The position numbers were made by a program, and so were the translations under genes. DNA of 64,000 nucleotides from Ascaphus truei (taxonomy: Eukaryota; Chordata; Amphibia; Anura; Ascaphidae), in NCBI GenBank assembly GCA_036426205.1, contig CM071570.1, positions 55,232,676-55,296,675 on the forward strand, written 5' to 3'. This document shows, piece after piece, positions 10,334 to 22,200 of the stretch. Below the pieces are notes generated by a model, which was not told where the DNA came from, did not search any database, and saw only the letters and a list, made by a program, of their open reading frames with translations. Numbering within the stretch: the stretch's first letter is position 1; every line of letters begins with the position of its first letter.

Positions 10334-12086
10334 TGCTCCCCGAGATCTGGTCGCGTTACTCATGGTGAGGTGGACAAGTTCGAGATAGATAATTGTTTGC
10401 TCTATAGGGTAGTCCAATATCATAACCACCCTGATAGGCGACAACTAGTTCTACCCCAAAACTTGAGATATATGGTGTTGAAGTCTCTACACGACGAACA
10501 CGGGCATCTCGGTGTAGAGAGACTTTTGGACTAGTCCGTGACCGGTTTTTCTGGCCCAAGATTCGCGGAAGCAGTGGAACAACACTGCCGCCGTGTTCCC
10601 GGTGCGTTCAACGCAAGACGTTGCCTACCCGAGCAGCTCCCATGGCCCATCTAAGAGTTCTGGTCCAATAGACCTGGTGTGTATGGACCCTGTGTATCGA
10701 ACCGGATAGTCGAGGAATCGGTAATGTGCTGGTCATCACGGACCATTACACCCGCTATGCACAGGCCTTCCCCACAAAAGACCAGAAGGCTATCACGGTC
10801 GCGAAAGTTCTATGGGAAAAGTCTCGTTCATTACGGTCTCCAAACCGACTTCACTCCGACCAAGGGCGAGATTTTGAGAGTACTCTGATCCGAGAATTAC
10901 TTAAATGCTAACATCGCCAAATCCCGGACGACTCCGTACCACCCCGAAGAGAGACTTTGCCTGAACGATTAAAGGACCCTGTGGACATGCTTGGAACTCT
11001 GAAGGGAATGCAGAAAGCAGAATGGAGTCGTCAGTAGAAACGTGGTACACGCGTACAACTGTACTCGCATGAGTCCACTGGGTTCTCCCCGTACTTCCTC
11101 ATGTTTGGGCGGGAGAAGACTCCCAGTAGATGTGCGTCTTCGAGTATCAACGGATGGGATACCCAATACCACTCATTTCAAGTAGTGCAAAGGCTAAAGG
11201 ACAGTCTGCACAAGCTTACCAACAGGCTGAGAAGTCTACAGCCAAACTGAATGCTGGTAACAAGAGACGATATGACAATAAAGTCAAGTATCGAGAGTTA
11301 CGTCCCGGGGATGCATGTGTTACTTCGTAATTTGGGAATCCCGGAAAACATAAACTGGCGGACCGGTGGAGAGATGGCGTATATGAGGTGGAGTCACAGA
11401 TGCCGGCTCCCCGGTCTATCGCATCAGAGACACCGATGGCAGGGTAAAGGTTGGCATCGTAATCCCCTTCTCCCATTCCCCAAGTGGGAGACGAAGAAGA
11501 GGAACTACAGGCCACACCGCTAACGGTGAGTTCGATCTGTCAGAGGTGGGTCAAGAGACTGTAACTACGAGACTCACTCTGAAACTCCGGAAGACCCTAT
11601 GGAGGGACCCTCAAAGGGACCATCCCGCAGAAGGGCATCTCCCGAAGGAGCTACGGGTAAAGGGCCCCGTAGGCCAATGCCTACTAAGGTGGCACCAACA
11701 GGCCAGCCTTTGGATCCACAGAGCCCAGCTTTGTGCCTAACAGAGACTGTACAGAGACAATTCTCCCCTCAAGGGAAGAGCCGAGCCTCAGGACTATGTG
11801 TACTACTCCCTGAGGGAGTCGCAGAAGAGCAACTCCGTCGAGCCAACGAATCCGGTACCCTCCAACTCGGGTCACCTCTGATCAAATGGGGGCACCCCAT
11901 TATGAGCTCAGCAGTGTTCTCGGAGTAAGATACAGTCTGTGATTGTGAGCTCAACGAATTATGCAATCTCGTTTAGAGTTACCTGTGCTAAGTTATATAG
12001 TTACTGCATTTTTATTATATAATTGTGTACATTGTTGGGAAGTTATGTGGTCAAGCGAGGACGTTGGAGTTTTCCAAGGGGGAGGA
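10334..12086 (+). pseudogene. Inverted copy of the gypsy integrase, multiply frameshifted
   Basis: The plus strand carries the integrase module again. The catalytic core start (LVITDHYTRYAQAFPTKDQK), HSDQGRDFES and GNKRRYDNKVKYRELRPGD are recognisable, but in several different frames. It is 38 bp shorter than the left copy (1752 against 1790 bp). Scattered one-base deletions, not substitutions, account for the breaks. The sequence cannot encode a functional integrase. Confidence 0.9.
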
Positions 12087-13331
12087 TGTAGCCAGGTCCC
12101 CCTCGCCACTCACCCCCTCCTTCCTCGTTGCGAGCGCGCGGTCGGTGTGGGCGTGCGGCTGGTTGCTATGGTCGGAGGGCGGTTGCGGGGGACGCGATCG
12201 GGCCGTGTTGCCAGGCCGCGATCGCGTTGCTGGGGTCCCGGCGGCGGTGAGCAGGGCGCCGCCATGTTGGGCTGTTGCGCATGCGCAGTGACAGAGCCAG
12301 CGCGGGAGGCCCAGATAGCTCGCGCCTGTGCGAGATGAGCTGCCAGCCCCCAGGGTGCATAGGGCAGAGACACCTGACTCCAGGGAGCCAATAGGGCTGA
12401 GGGATTGCCTGGGGAGAGAATAGATACTTTTCGCTGGGTTTTGCGGCCACGCAGGCAGTCAGGATCCGGACCAGCTAGGGGTAAGAGGTGGATGCAGGGG
12501 TCAGTGACCCTCTGCATTAGGCCAGCAGCCCCAAGGTCCCAGTTAGGTCCTGAGCCACCAATAGCTTGTGGAGTATAGGGACAGGCCCTAGATAGGACAC
12601 TGCCCCATTTATTGGTGCTTAGTCAGGGACACAGTGTGAAGCCGTGCGGCCCTGGAGGTGGGTTCTGGGCTCAGAACACCAAAGCCCTGGGACTAAGGTG
12701 ATATTATCCGCGCTGGAGTCACCCAACGCGGTGTGGAGGACAACGTCGGATCGGGGATCTCCAGTGATATCGCGGTACCGGGCTGGAGCCGGGCAGGTAA
12801 CCGTAACTCACGTGCACCAACCAGGCCATCCCCAAACATAGTGGCTGCGCAGTCACACATACATGCACAGTGGATAACTTGGGGGTGCGAGACATTTGGG
12901 TGGGGTTACTGGACACGGGGTGGGATACTCTGTGGAGGGGTTAGGTCCGCCGTGAGCCAGAGGTGGTAGCGTCCGCCGTGACGCCTAGTGTGATTAGCGT
13001 CCACCGTGGCGCAGTGTGGTTAGCGTCCGCCGTGGGCGCATGAAGATTGTGTTGTTATATATAGACGGTTTGTTATGCAGTAGTAAAGCCAGTCCTGTTT
13101 TATATGTTGCTTTGTGTGGTTGTTCTGTGAGGGCCTCCTCCCACTCCGTTGGGATCCTCCCAGGGTGGAGCGTTGCACTAGCGATGTATAAGATGTATGT
13201 ACCACAGGTTCCCCGTGGCGGAAGCTCAGCCCTCCTGTGAGCCAACAGGTAATGCACCACACCTGAGTAACCTTGCATGTTCCTCACCTCCACAGCATTA
13301 TCTGCGAGTGGGTGGAGGAAAACCCGTTACA
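12087..13331 (+). repeat. Inverted copy of the gypsy LTR
   Basis: The 1245-bp copy runs from TGTAGCC at 12087 to CGTTACA at 13331, followed by CTTG, the complement of the CAAG target duplication. At the sites where the two outer LTRs differ it carries the bases of the left LTR. It was thus copied from the left arm and is not an independent insertion. It is 34 bp short because of small deletions. Confidence 0.92.
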
Positions 13332-16300
13332 CTTGTTTTCTAGGGGTGATCACATTCCCCGCTTACAGAAGTAGTGAATGTGATGTGAACGGAAGAGGAG
13401 GACCTCGGTATTATGTGGATTGCTGCGGCACGATCTTTCATCCCTATGGCTAGGCAATTCAAGCAAAATGAATGTATTTTAGTCCGAATTACATAGGTTT
13501 CCTTTGTTAAATATTCTATGTTTCATTAATGTGGGCTAAACAAGTATGAATGTACAGAAATCTTCTTCCGTTTCCAGTTGGAATTTAGTGGTTACACATT
13601 TTGTAATTGACATTGTCAGCACTGTATTCTGCAAAAGAAAGTCAGTTATAGTGACAACTGGTTGCTTTGGTACATGGAACAAACTAGTAAGGTACTCAGA
13701 CCTCGTAAATCCACTCAGAGGAATTCGTAAGGAGTTCATATACGTGTGGTTCACTGCTTTTACCTCCTATCTGATGAACCGTTGAACCAATTTCCAGAGG
13801 GTGTAAAAATGATGGGGTGGGGGGGGGGGGGGAGAGAGGAAACGGGTGGGGGGGGGGAGAGAAGGGGGATGGGGAGATAGAAAGTGGGAGGGGAGAGAGA
13901 AGGGTGGGATAGAGAAGGTGGGGGGGGGAGAGAGAGGGTGGTGGAGAGGAGGTGGGAGGTGATAGAGGGTGGGAGGTTAGAGAGGGGTGGGAGGTAGAGG
14001 TTGGGTCGGTAAGAGGGTTGGGGGAGAAGGGCCTGGGGGGGGAGAGAGAGAGCTGGTGAGGAGATGAGCATGTGGGGGAGAAGCTGGTGAGGAAGGGACA
14101 TGGGGGAGAAGCTAGTGAGGAGGGACGCGAGCAGGGGGGAGAGAGGCAGCAGGGGGCGCATATCAGTAAATAGATTACATGAGAAGTATCATCATTAATC
14201 AATCCTTACTGAAACTGCACTGATGAATTGCTACTCAAGAATGTATTGGACTTGTGAACAAGGTTACAGCTTTTATAACACGTTTGCCACATTTAAACAT
14301 GCCCAATTGTGTGATCGAGTCTGGGAAGCGACTGGGCAGTCTTTTGTCACCTAACCTCTACAGTATTTACAAAGTCAGAGGAATACACTCTAGGGCCATG
14401 GAGGATAATTGTGTTAAATGGAGTCTAAAGTCAAAATAGCCCCTCCCCCCCCTCCTTACAATATTACAGTATTAATAGACCAGTATTTAGTACTAAGATT
14501 AGTAATCAACTTGGGTTTAGATTCGCATTACACAATTGGGATGGAATGTATGTCTCCATGTATTAAAAGTAGATGACATCAGATCACTACCATCATCATC
14601 GTCACACGTGTGTTACAGACATTCACTTAGATAGCCTCGATCCTCGAAATTAAGCACATTTGCAAAATGTTCATAATCAGGCAGTGTCATAATGATGACA
14701 TGTTAAAATGCTTCCAGTTAAGTTTTTATGTATATGTGTATTTATATACCAGATGTAGCAGACGTTGCTACCCGTTTAAGGCACAAAATAATGCGTTATG
14801 TAACACCTTGTGTTGCCTCTTTCATCATTGTTTTCAAAAGCACTACAGGCATACCCCACATTAACATACGCAATGGGTCCAGAGCATGTATGTAAAGCGA
14901 AAATGTACTTAAAGTGAAACACTACCTTTTTTTCCACTTATCGATGCATGTACTGTACTGCAATCGCCCTTTACGTGCATAACTGATGTAATAACGCATT
15001 TGTAATAGGCTCTATAGTCTTTTTGTAGCGTCAATTACAAAAGTGAATCACTATGTACATGGATGGTGTTATACAAATAAAGACATACATAATACGGGGG
15101 ACTTTTAATATAATAAGTGTAAAAAATATGAACGCAAACAATAGCCAAGGCAATCCCTGCCCTAGAGAGGTTACAATCTAGGGGTTAAAAGCAGCAGAAG
15201 CAGTAAGCGCCTGACCAAAATAGTAACGGTGCAAGGGGTGGGAGAGGGGGGTATGAGTTCAGGCTATAAAATGCTTCATTCTGAAGGCATATTCTAAGAT
15301 TTGAATTAAAGAAACATGCTCGGTATACACACACTGAGGGAGTCCCCACAGGGAAAAACGTATTAGGTGAAGCAGTATAGGTTATGAGGACCATTATGAA
15401 CTAGCAGGGTTATAGTAACTAATTAAACCTGATAAGAGCAGCAGAAGTCTACAGAAATGTAGAGATTTGACACAAGGAGAACTTTGTACTGTAGGTAATA
15501 TGGGATTTGATGTTAAGCCAGGTGATGGATTTAAGGAGATGAGCAGATCCTGCTCTGAGAAAAATGGAAATAATTTGAGCTGCACAATTTTGGATTGATT
15601 GGAAGGGGAACAGTTGTGAAACCAGGATACCTGTTGGTAGGTTACAATAGTCAAGAAAGGTGAAAATAAGGCCAGGCATCAGATTATTAGCAGTAGTGTG
15701 GACAGAGGAAACAGCGGATCTTAGTGTGTGTACAAGGGGGAAAGTGACACATTTTAGCCAGAACATGAATGTGAGTGGATAAAGAGTGTGAATCAAACGT
15801 GCTGTGGTGACTGGATCATGCTGATGGGTTTTAAACCATGTTTAGGAGGGATATGAGCCGGTTTTAGACATTAAGTTTGAGGGATCGAGCAACACCAATG
15901 AGAATAATAGCCAAGAGACAATAAAAAACTTGGGAATGGACTAAGGTATAAGGTTAGGTGGGTAGATATCTCGGAGTATCACCTGTGCAAAGATGATACC
16001 TGAACAAAGAAGTTGATGAGGTCACCAAGGATAGTGTGTAGAGAGAAAATGTGAGGTTACAAAATTCTCTAAAAAAAGACGCAAAAGGGCTTTTTTACTT
16101 GCTGAAAACGTTGAGTCTTTTTCCTTAGCGTATTTGATCATATTAGGACTGCTCTGTGATCATATAACTAGTGATATTGTATTTTTATTAATATACCATG
16201 TATGTATTCATTTTGTCAAGCAGTGACTTACAGTCCTCTTTTTTTGCTGTATCACATATTAATGTTACTGAGAGATTACCATTTGAATACTAGCACTTAT

Positions 16301-18902
16301 TTCTTCATACAACATTGATTATACATTTTTTTCCCTCCTCTTTGATACGTAATGGGACAGATGAAAAGTGATATATTTTTAAAAAAAAATTCCAGATGCC
16401 ATAACAAATTATTTAGAATGTGGTTCTCAAACCTCCCCCTCATGGACCACTGACACACCAAGGTTTAGAAATATCCAGAATTTACACAAAGGTGACTACA
16501 CAATTGCATATGTATAGAATCTTGGGAGGTTGCCTCGAAACCCATGGTCTGGCTAGGGCCCTGAGGGAGAGAGGTTTGAGAAACACGGATTTACCACTTT
16601 TCCCTATAGCCACTCACGTCAGTAACTCTTAAACGACTGAGCCAGTGTGCTGAAACAGAGATATGCTGAAAACCTGAACCTGTTGGAAGCCCTTAAGGAC
16701 TGGGTTTGGCAACCCCTCTATAGACCAATTTGAATCTTGAATCAGAAAGCTAGCTTCCATAATATAAAATCTAAATGCACCAATATGGAATTAATTTACA
16801 TCGGTATACATCAACGCAAGACAACCAGCTTACTTTTCAAATATCCAGCAAGATAACAAACCATGCTAGGAAAAATATAGGGAGCAAAGTTGCATATGAT
16901 CTTGTTCCCAAATGTATAGAGATGGTTGTGTGTTACGGTTTACTTAGTTGTCATGACATACAGAGAGTGTTAATATATATGAATGAAATTTATTTAATTT
17001 AATCCATATCTGTCTTTCTTGTCATTTAATCATGAATGTAGTGAAACGGAGTGTCACATTCTGTGATTACGGTTTTTGAATATCAGATATAGCAAACATT
17101 GCACTGCTCTGAATCTTTCTAAAACATTAGGTGCAATTCACTCTTACAATATATACCAAAATTAACTCTACAACGTCTCCCAAATATATTCACACAATGA
17201 CACTAAAGTGTAGTGCAAAATGTATGTATGTATGTATGTATGTATGTATGTCTATTTTATATAGCGCCATTAATGTAATATTATAATTGATTGTTCTTGT
17301 ATAGCGCTGCTAGTTGTACGTTTAGGCGTTACAGAGACTTTTTGCAAGACAGGTCCCGCCCTGTGAGTTTTACAAACTATTGGGGGGGGGGGGGGGTTTG
17401 TTGTGCCTAGGGATGGGACCGCTGCGCCCGGGGCGCGGGCGGCTGCACGGGCTTCCCCACTAGCAGGGGAATCCTCCCAAGCCGGTCCGTCTCCACCCTG
17501 GCTGACACAGCTCACTACACGGTGTGATGCGTCAGCGCTAGGGGATTAAGAGAATTGAATCCTAGCTCGACGCGTCACGTGGTGAGATGTGAACCAATGA
17601 GGAGAGGAGGCTTCGGGGGGAGGAGGGAGAGGCTTGGGGAGGGGAGGGTGTGGAGGGAGCAGCGTGAGTGCCTGTCTGTGTGGTGTATATGTGTGTCTGA
17701 GTGCTATATGTGTTTGTGTATGTGTGTCTGAGGCGTGAGTGCCTGCTCTTGTGTGTGGGTGGTGTGATGATGCCTGAGTGTGTGTGTGTGTGTATGTTGT
17801 GTGCTGACGAGTGCGTGAGTGCCTGCATCTGTCTGTGGTGTTGGGTATGTGTATGAGTGCTGCTGCATGCGTGGTGTGCGTGGAGAGAGTGCCTGCCTGC
17901 GTGTGTGTGGGTATGTGTGTGAGTGCCTGCCTGCCTGTGTGTGTGTGTGTGTGTGAGAGAGCGTGTCTGCTGGCGTGTGGTGTGTGGGTGTGTGAGAGGA
18001 GAGTGCATGCATGTGTGTGTGGTGCTTTGATTACATTCACATCGAGCTCAGCCCGAGCCCGTGGAGGAGGGAGGGGGGGGGGGGGAAGTAAGTAGCGGGC
18101 GTGGTTCCCCGCTCAAGCACGTCCCCTCCCGGTCAAGCAATCCACACTCCCGCCAAACATCCGAGACTCCAGAGCTAACAAGACCGATATCGACGGTCTG
18201 GGTATGTAGCCCGCCTTCTGCGGCGGGAGCAGCGTGGACGAGCGCTGACGGAGTGGCAGGGCTTAGCCTTAGGCAAAGGAGATAAAGTGACTGCCCAAGG
18301 TCACAAGGAGCCGACCTCTTTTAAAACTCAGTGCCAGCAAGTGTTTTTTACTCCAGAGCCACTTCCGTCAAATAACAACAAATGTGGGAAGAGCAGCACT
18401 TCAGACATAAGTAAATTTAGGAAAAGGAAGCTCCTGCCCGAAGAGGCTTACCAACTAATTATTAATGTATCATCATATGCCACAAGTCTCTCAGTATATA
18501 ATCACTACCTATACACATATAGAGTGAAACTTTCACTACTTTAGGAGAGATGCCAATAGTAATGGAACAGATACAGGTGTGTGTGTGTGTGTGATATTAG
18601 ATATATATAGAGAGAGAGAGAGGGAGAGAGGAGTGAGGAGAGAAGAGAGAGAGAGGAGAGAGAGAGAGAGAGAAAGAAAAATGAGGAGCGCAAACCCCCA
18701 TAGCGCATATAACAGTCGTATTGATAGGGAAGAGGTTGTGAACAAGGAATAAAGCGCACTTACAAAGTATAAGATAAAAAACAAACGGTGTGCAAATATC
18801 ACCGCCCAGAATGAAGGAAGCTGTGTACCCGGAATGCATCCAAGATCTTCAATGGACAAACCCAGTCCCGGAATGGAAAAGTGTCCTGGAGCAGATGAAT
18901 TG

Positions 18903-19257
18903 ATTCCTGCCTTAGTTCAGAGAATGCGACCTGATCATTGATGACGGCCGCTATACTACACATTGCTCGCATCCCAGGTCCAGGGATCTCTTCCCATTCA
19001 TCATCATCAGGGGTAGTACTCAATCCTGGTCGTTGTGATAGAGCATCGGCCCCAATGTTCAGAGGCCCTGGCTTGTACTTCATGGAGAATCGGTAGTTAC
19101 ATAGTGTCGCCAGCCATCGATGTCCGGCTGCATCCAATTTGGCGGAAGTATTGATGTACGTGAGGGGATTGTTATCGGTCCTTACCTCAAACGTAACACC
19201 ATAGAGGTAATCATGAAGTTTCTCCGTGATCGCCCATTTAAGAGCCAGGAACTCTAA
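18903..19257 (-). pseudogene. Gypsy RNase H C-terminal part, truncated
   Basis: Downstream of the TAG at 19258-19260 the same minus-strand frame continues with LEFLALKWAI, then YKPGPLNIGADALSQRP, the conserved end of the gypsy RNase H, and a linker ending FSELRQES. At 18902/18903 it runs into the inverted right arm, and the frame continues into unrelated LINE sequence until 18799. The natural continuation towards integrase is missing at this place. Confidence 0.85.
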
Positions 19258-22200
19258 CTAGTGTACCGGATATTTCTGCTCACTGGGTGTCAGACTGCGG
19301 CTGACGTAGGCTACAGGCCGAAGACCTTCGGGGTGCTTCTGATGCAGGACAGCACCCAGTCCATTGAGACTGGCATCCACATGCAGGACATACGGTTGTT
19401 CTGGGTCAGCATATGCAAGCACTGGTGCTTCAGTCAGACTTTTCTTCAAGTTCAGGAAGGCCCGTTCACACTCAGGCGTCCACTTATCGCCAAACGGTTG
19501 ACGGGCCGACATGGCCTTTCTCCCAGTATCTTCAGGGTATATCTTCAGCAAATTGTTCAGGGGTTTAGCTCGACTAGAGTACCCTTCCACGAACCGACGG
19601 TAATACCCACAGAAACCGAGGAAGGACCGCCGTTCCGTGACATTATCGGGACGCGGCCAGTTCACCACAGCTTCTACCTTGGCTGGATCAGTAGCAATCC
19701 CCTGGGCAGACACGATGTGTCCCACGTAGGTCACCGAGGTGTGACAAAACCTACACTTGTCGAGTAATAGCTTCAATCCTTCTTGGCCAAGACGATCTAT
19801 CACCTTCAGCAGCCTCTCCTCGTGTTCTTCTAAGGTCTTCCCGAAGACAATGATGTCGTCCAGGTAAACCAGACACTCCCGAGGGTTCATGTCCCCTATT
19901 GTCCTTTCCATCAGCCGCTGGAAGGTAGCAGGGGCTCCACATATACCTTGGGGCATACGCGTAAACTGGTAGAAGCCCAGGGGACAGACGAAGGCAGTCT
20001 TTTCCTGATCCTCTTCACTCATGGGCACCTGGTAGTACCCAGATCGCAAATCGAGCACACTAAACCATCGGCTCCCGTTCAGAGCATTCAGGATCTCTTC
20101 AATGCGAGGGAGATTGTATTGGTCAGGTACCGTACGATTATTCAGCTTTCGATAATCGACGCACAATCTTACAGATCCATTCTTCTTCCTTACTACCACT
20201 ATGGGTGATGCATAAGGACTCCGCGACTCCGTCAGTATTCCAGCGGTCTTCATCTCCTCCAGGACATCCCTTACGTCGTCCACATCCCTGGGGGCGATAC
20301 GACGAGAACGTTCACGGAACGGAGTGGCATCACTCAGCCTAATAGTGTGTTGGGCGCTGCGGCTGCGGCCCACATCCATCTCACGGGTAGAAAATACTGT
20401 TCTTCTTTCCCTCAGCTTGGCCGTCAGTCGACCCTTCCACTCAGTTGGCAGAGTCGAGTCTCCGAAGTTGAAGTCCAGGTCGACTAACTGCTCACCTACG
20501 GCAGCGGCGTTCACCTGGGGCGCTGTTTCTACCGGGCTGACGGGATATTTACTGCCCAGACTTTGTCCTACATCGATGTCCATTGGAAATGGAGAGATGT
20601 TGTGAATATACACATGGGTTCGGAGAGGAATTCGGGTCGTCCACTCTCTTACTTCTGGTATTACCCTATATCCTCTCTGGATCTCTTCCTCAGGGTCACT
20701 TTCCAGAGAGAACAGATGATCGGTCTCTTCCCGATCCGGATAACAGCACCAGACGGCCAGGCGTTTCACTCCCCCTGGTGAAATGGTCGTCAGTCCGCGT
20801 TGACGATTGTAGAGGTCCCCATGACGCTCCAAGGCATATACCCGATGGCACTCCTCTCGTAAGACGGGGTCTAGGAGCGAATCGGCCAGCGGCAGCTCGT
20901 TGGTCTCTTTCAAGTAAGCTCGGATTATAGCTTGCACTATGTCCGCATTGGTTCCCAAGATGATGGGGTATTTGCAATGGTCGTGGGGCTCCGGGCATAC
21001 CATGGCCGCTACCTGCATAGGGTGCTTCTTGCCGGTGTTCAGTTGGAGTATGTCCAGCTGGACCCTTGCAATCCCATCGATGGGGTAGTCTTCATTACTC
21101 AATCCCCTAACCTTCATATGTTCGGCCAGCCTCAGAGGGCAGTGTTGAAGGTGCTGGTCATAGAACTTGCGATATATTATGGTCACTTGTGACCCGGTGT
21201 CCAATAGAGCCGAGGCGTATATCCCTTCTATTACCACGGGCACGATGGCCGCGGGGCCCACTTGACTGCAAGCTTCACCGGGTGAGGTGTCCTCACTGGG
21301 GCCAGCGTCAGCAGGGGAATCCGTGGTTCCCTGAGGGGTGTTCACCTCAGGCTCGACGGTCTGGGCTCGGCATACCATCGATCGGGCTGTGCTTCTTCTG
21401 TCGGGAGGTTTTTCTTCCGGTTGGTCCTCCTTCTCCGGACAATAGTACGAGATGTGGCCCTTCTTCCCGCAGTTGTAGCAAGATACCTCACGGCGGTCCG
21501 GACGACCCTTATACGTGGATGAGGACCGCTCAGAACTACGACTTTCCCGAACAGACGACTTGGGGGTCGCTTCCTCCTCCGGTGTGGAAGGTTTCTTACT
21601 CTTTGGGGCCGAGGGGGCCACAGGGTCATTCTTGGGGGTAGTTTTGGGTTTCTTTGATTCATGGAAATGGCGCTGCACTTCATGGTCTCTTATGTAATCC
21701 ATTAGTTCCCCGTATTTAGGGGATACTGCCGCGACCGGGGCGGCCCGCATCATTATAGCTATGTTGTGGTCAGGCAACGACCCCTTCAGTAGCTGTTTGA
21801 ACCGGTATCGGTCCGCTTCGGTCGCGGAAATGATATGCTTGTCCAGGAGGGTGCCCAGGGACAGCTGTAGGTCACAAACGAAGGCAGATAAATCTTGTCC
21901 TTCACGTTGTCGGAGGGCTTTGAATTGAGCCAGTAGCTCATCTTCGTCGTCTTTTCTGGCAAAGGATTTAATTAGCATTTCCACTAGTTCCTGGTCAGTA
22001 ACTTCTCCTTCCACGCTCCGGTGCGCCCGCACTAACCGAGCGGCGGGGCCTCGGAGGCACTCGACCAGTCTTTGTCTCTTGCTGGCTTCAGAACACGACC
22101 ACTCCTCTATGATTTGAAGCGTATGGTCCCTCCATGCCTCGATCCCCTCTTCTCCCGTGGGCGTCGGCAGAGTCCCAGAGAAGGCCTTGAGTTTCCGGTA

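Larger units (their letters stand above)
10334..18902 (-). repeat. Right arm of giant imperfect palindrome
   Basis: This is the reverse complement of 1477-10149, about 104 bp shorter. The shortfall is spread evenly: 38 bp over the pol part, 34 bp over the LTR and about 32 bp over the flank, and is made mostly of single-base losses. The arm ends abruptly at 18902, inside LINE sequence, and at 18903 gypsy pol resumes on the minus strand. It repeats all flank features of the left arm, including the decayed LINE, the C-rich and CA-rich satellites and the SINE. Confidence 0.93.

Noticed and set aside
12087..13331. A third independent LTR insertion
   Set aside because: It is flanked by the inverse of the left flank and shares all left-LTR variants, so it is part of the inverted copy.
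18536..18859. Leu/Ser-rich open frames on the minus strand
   Set aside because: Translation of the CT-rich microsatellite in the right arm.
1477..18902. Palindrome as a functional gene-conversion palindrome like those on sex chromosomes
   Set aside because: Arms there are kept identical by conversion. Here one arm is peppered with small deletions and contains no gene, so an artefact or fresh rearrangement is more likely.
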